A program made the translations under genes and the position numbers. This document shows, piece by piece, positions 22,312-23,843 of a stretch of DNA of 23,843 bases; position 1 is the first letter of the stretch; every line of letters starts with the position of its first letter. The notes under the pieces were generated by a model. That model saw only the letters and a program-made list of their open reading frames with translations, was not told the DNA's origin and made no database searches. The stretch is from Candidatus Gerdarchaeota archaeon (GTDB lineage Archaea > Asgardarchaeota > Heimdallarchaeia > JABLTI01), in contig JAEORM010000197.1 of assembly GCA_016840905.1 (NCBI GenBank), positions 1 to 23,843 of the forward strand, read 5' to 3'.

Positions 22312-23843
22312 ATGGCTATTAAGGAAGCAAAAGACCTTGAGTTATTACCGCGGTTATCAGCAAATGAGAAAAGAATTTTCTCAACGCTTGCAAATTTTGG
22401 AGCCTCTACTGCTTTAGAAATTGCTAACCAAAGTAAGATATCAAAAGGAAAGATTCCTGCAACTCTTGAAACAATGATTCAAAGAGGATTTGTTGTTCAG
22501 TTACAAACTGATGAAGGAGATCCTCGTTATGCAGCTATCTTTCCCATTAGTCGGTTTATGACTATTATTGATAGACTTATCAATTCTCTTGAAATCCGTA
22601 AAAACGAGCTTGAAGCTACAGCTCAAGTTGTAAATGACTTTACGGAGAATGCTATTAAAAACGTACGTGATTCCAGCATGGAAGAGCGTAGGAAACGTAG
22701 TGATAGATCGGAAGAGGATATTAAAGATCTTGAAATGGCTATGGATGCTTCCTTTAGTGGGATACTTGTTTCTGTTGAAATGGATTTGAAAGATTTAAGT
22801 AAAGTAGCCCAAACCTCTAATGAATTTATTGCAGAAGCGACAATTCGTACGGATGAAACTTGTTATAATATTCGTAAAAGTTTAGCTCCTCTTCAAACTA
22901 ATTTTTCAGAAATGTTACGAATTGCACAGAAAAACGCTGAGAATCATTTGGAAGCTACTGTTGATGCTCGTGTTTCTGATGTCTTGGATTTTGAAGCAAA
23001 TGCCTATAATGCTTTTGAGGAAATTCTAGACGCATTCAAAGATTCCCAAGAAGCTTTTGAGAATATTATTTTTACTGTTCTTGATGCTGGTATTGAAGAT
23101 CTTGAAAAAGTTACCAGACCTATTAATGAGCAAATAGATGAAGCAATCAACTCATTAAAACTTGCTATTGAAAATGCTTCAATTAACTTCCAAACTGAAA
23201 TTGTTCGTGTTCTAACAGAACAGAAACGACCTATGATTACTGCTGTTGATGGATTACGACCAAAAGCAACTAGGATACTTACTGAGTCTCAAAATACTCA
23301 AAATAATTTCTTAGATGAGAAGTTCAATAGTCTAATAACAATTATGGAAAACCATACATCGCTTTATAATGATGCAATAGAACATCTTGCAAAGGAATTT
23401 GATCGCAGAATAACTAATTTAATAGAACAAATCCACGAAAATGTGTTTAGATCAAAAGAAGAAATTGTTTCATTGGAATCTCGTTTCAATGAAGAAATCA
23501 ACAATAATCTTGAGGAAAAATTTGGTTTAATACATATTACTTCTAATAGAACTCGAGATGTTTTAAGTGAGATGACTGAGCAATTTACGATTATTCTAAA
23601 TAGATCTGTTGCTCAATACCAAATGGATCTAAGTGATTTAGTAGCAAAATTGGAAAATGAATTCCTTTCAGCTGTTGAAAATAATGGTGTAAGCATTCAG
23701 AATTTGGTTAATTTTATCAATCTATCGCTTTCTGAGCCAGTAAAAATACTCATAAGAAATCTTGGTCTTTTAAATGAGAAGATCAAAAAAGATGAAGCTG
23801 ATTTTACAAAGAAATTCGAGGATGCAATAACTAAAGACCTTCA
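22312..23843 (+). CDS. Winged-helix protein with long helical/coiled-coil region (runs off window)
   Basis: At least 510 codons, continuing past the window. Residues about 10-75 form a TrmB/MarR-like winged helix (LSANEKRIFSTLANFGASTALEIA, then a recognition-type helix with SKGKIPATLETMIQRG). After about residue 85 the protein is almost all polar, Glu/Lys/Asn-rich helix with heptad-like spacing and no membrane segment or signal peptide. No enzyme motif is seen. A GAGGGT ribosome site precedes the ATG. It could be a DNA-binding protein with a long dimerising arm, a chromosome-structuring protein, or a regulator whose sensor domain lies beyond the window. The family is not firmly identified. 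Confidence 0.8.
   Translation, partial: MAIKEAKDLELLPRLSANEKRIFSTLANFGASTALEIANQSKISKGKIPATLETMIQRGFVVQLQTDEGDPRYAAIFPISRFMTIIDRLINSLEIRKNELEATAQVVNDFTENAIKNVRDSSMEERRKRSDRSEEDIKDLEMAMDASFSGILVSVEMDLKDLSKVAQTSNEFIAEATIRTDETCYNIRKSLAPLQTNFSEMLRIAQKNAENHLEATVDARVSDVLDFEANAYNAFEEILDAFKDSQEAFENIIFTVLDAGIEDLEKVTRPINEQIDEAINSLKLAIENASINFQTEIVRVLTEQKRPMITAVDGLRPKATRILTESQNTQNNFLDEKFNSLITIMENHTSLYNDAIEHLAKEFDRRITNLIEQIHENVFRSKEEIVSLESRFNEEINNNLEEKFGLIHITSNRTRDVLSEMTEQFTIILNRSVAQYQMDLSDLVAKLENEFLSAVENNGVSIQNLVNFINLSLSEPVKILIRNLGLLNEKIKKDEADFTKKFEDAITKDL

Overview
The window is AT-rich archaeal chromosomal DNA. It carries translation initiation factor aIF2-beta, a DUF424 protein and NMD3 in their usual archaeal order. 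It also has an archaeal type IA topoisomerase with C-terminal zinc fingers, a tRNA-Ala and AT-rich TATA-like boxes. The tandem membrane-anchored SBBP beta-propellers and a long helical protein with a winged helix would fit an Asgard-type genome, but the lineage is an inference. No CRISPR array, insertion sequence, integrase or phage gene was seen.

Left arm (1-5700, all on the minus strand): two adjacent flavin/iron-sulfur gene sets, each led by a related zinc-ribbon protein. Transcription runs from right to left. The first set is zinc-ribbon protein 1, NfnA-like reductase, then NfnB-like subunit. After a T-rich gap with a candidate new promoter comes the second set: zinc-ribbon protein 2, NuoE-like, then NuoF-like (cut by the window edge). 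The two zinc-ribbon proteins are paralogues made of two copies of one cysteine-rich module. A third, single copy of that module is fused to the N terminus of the NfnB-like subunit. This linkage of an unnamed metal-binding module to NADH/NADPH/ferredoxin chemistry is the best candidate here for an undescribed system.

Middle (5845-12105): an MTAP-family purine nucleoside phosphorylase (minus), then two tandem paralogous secreted seven-bladed SBBP propellers with C-terminal membrane anchors, then the translation cluster aIF2-beta / DUF424 / NMD3.

Right-middle (12214-17970): iorA and iorB encode an indolepyruvate:ferredoxin oxidoreductase. One ferredoxin cluster motif in iorA lacks a cysteine, and part of the gene has abruptly different codon use. 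Next come a condensation-domain-like acyltransferase, a flavin-binding NimA/PNPOx-like protein, a small B-box-like membrane protein (minus) and an LDH2/MDH2-family dehydrogenase (minus).

Right arm (18154-23843): type IA topoisomerase with an overlapping 74-residue zinc protein, a PfkB-family sugar or nucleoside kinase, an ArsN2-like acetyltransferase (minus), tRNA-Ala(CGC) (minus), and the start of a protein with an N-terminal winged helix and a very long helical region, behind a promoter carrying a perfect inverted repeat.

No stretch longer than 300 bases lacks a gene. Translation starts often follow GGAGG-like Shine-Dalgarno sites; one or two genes may be leaderless. T-rich runs after several stop codons look like archaeal oligo-T terminators.
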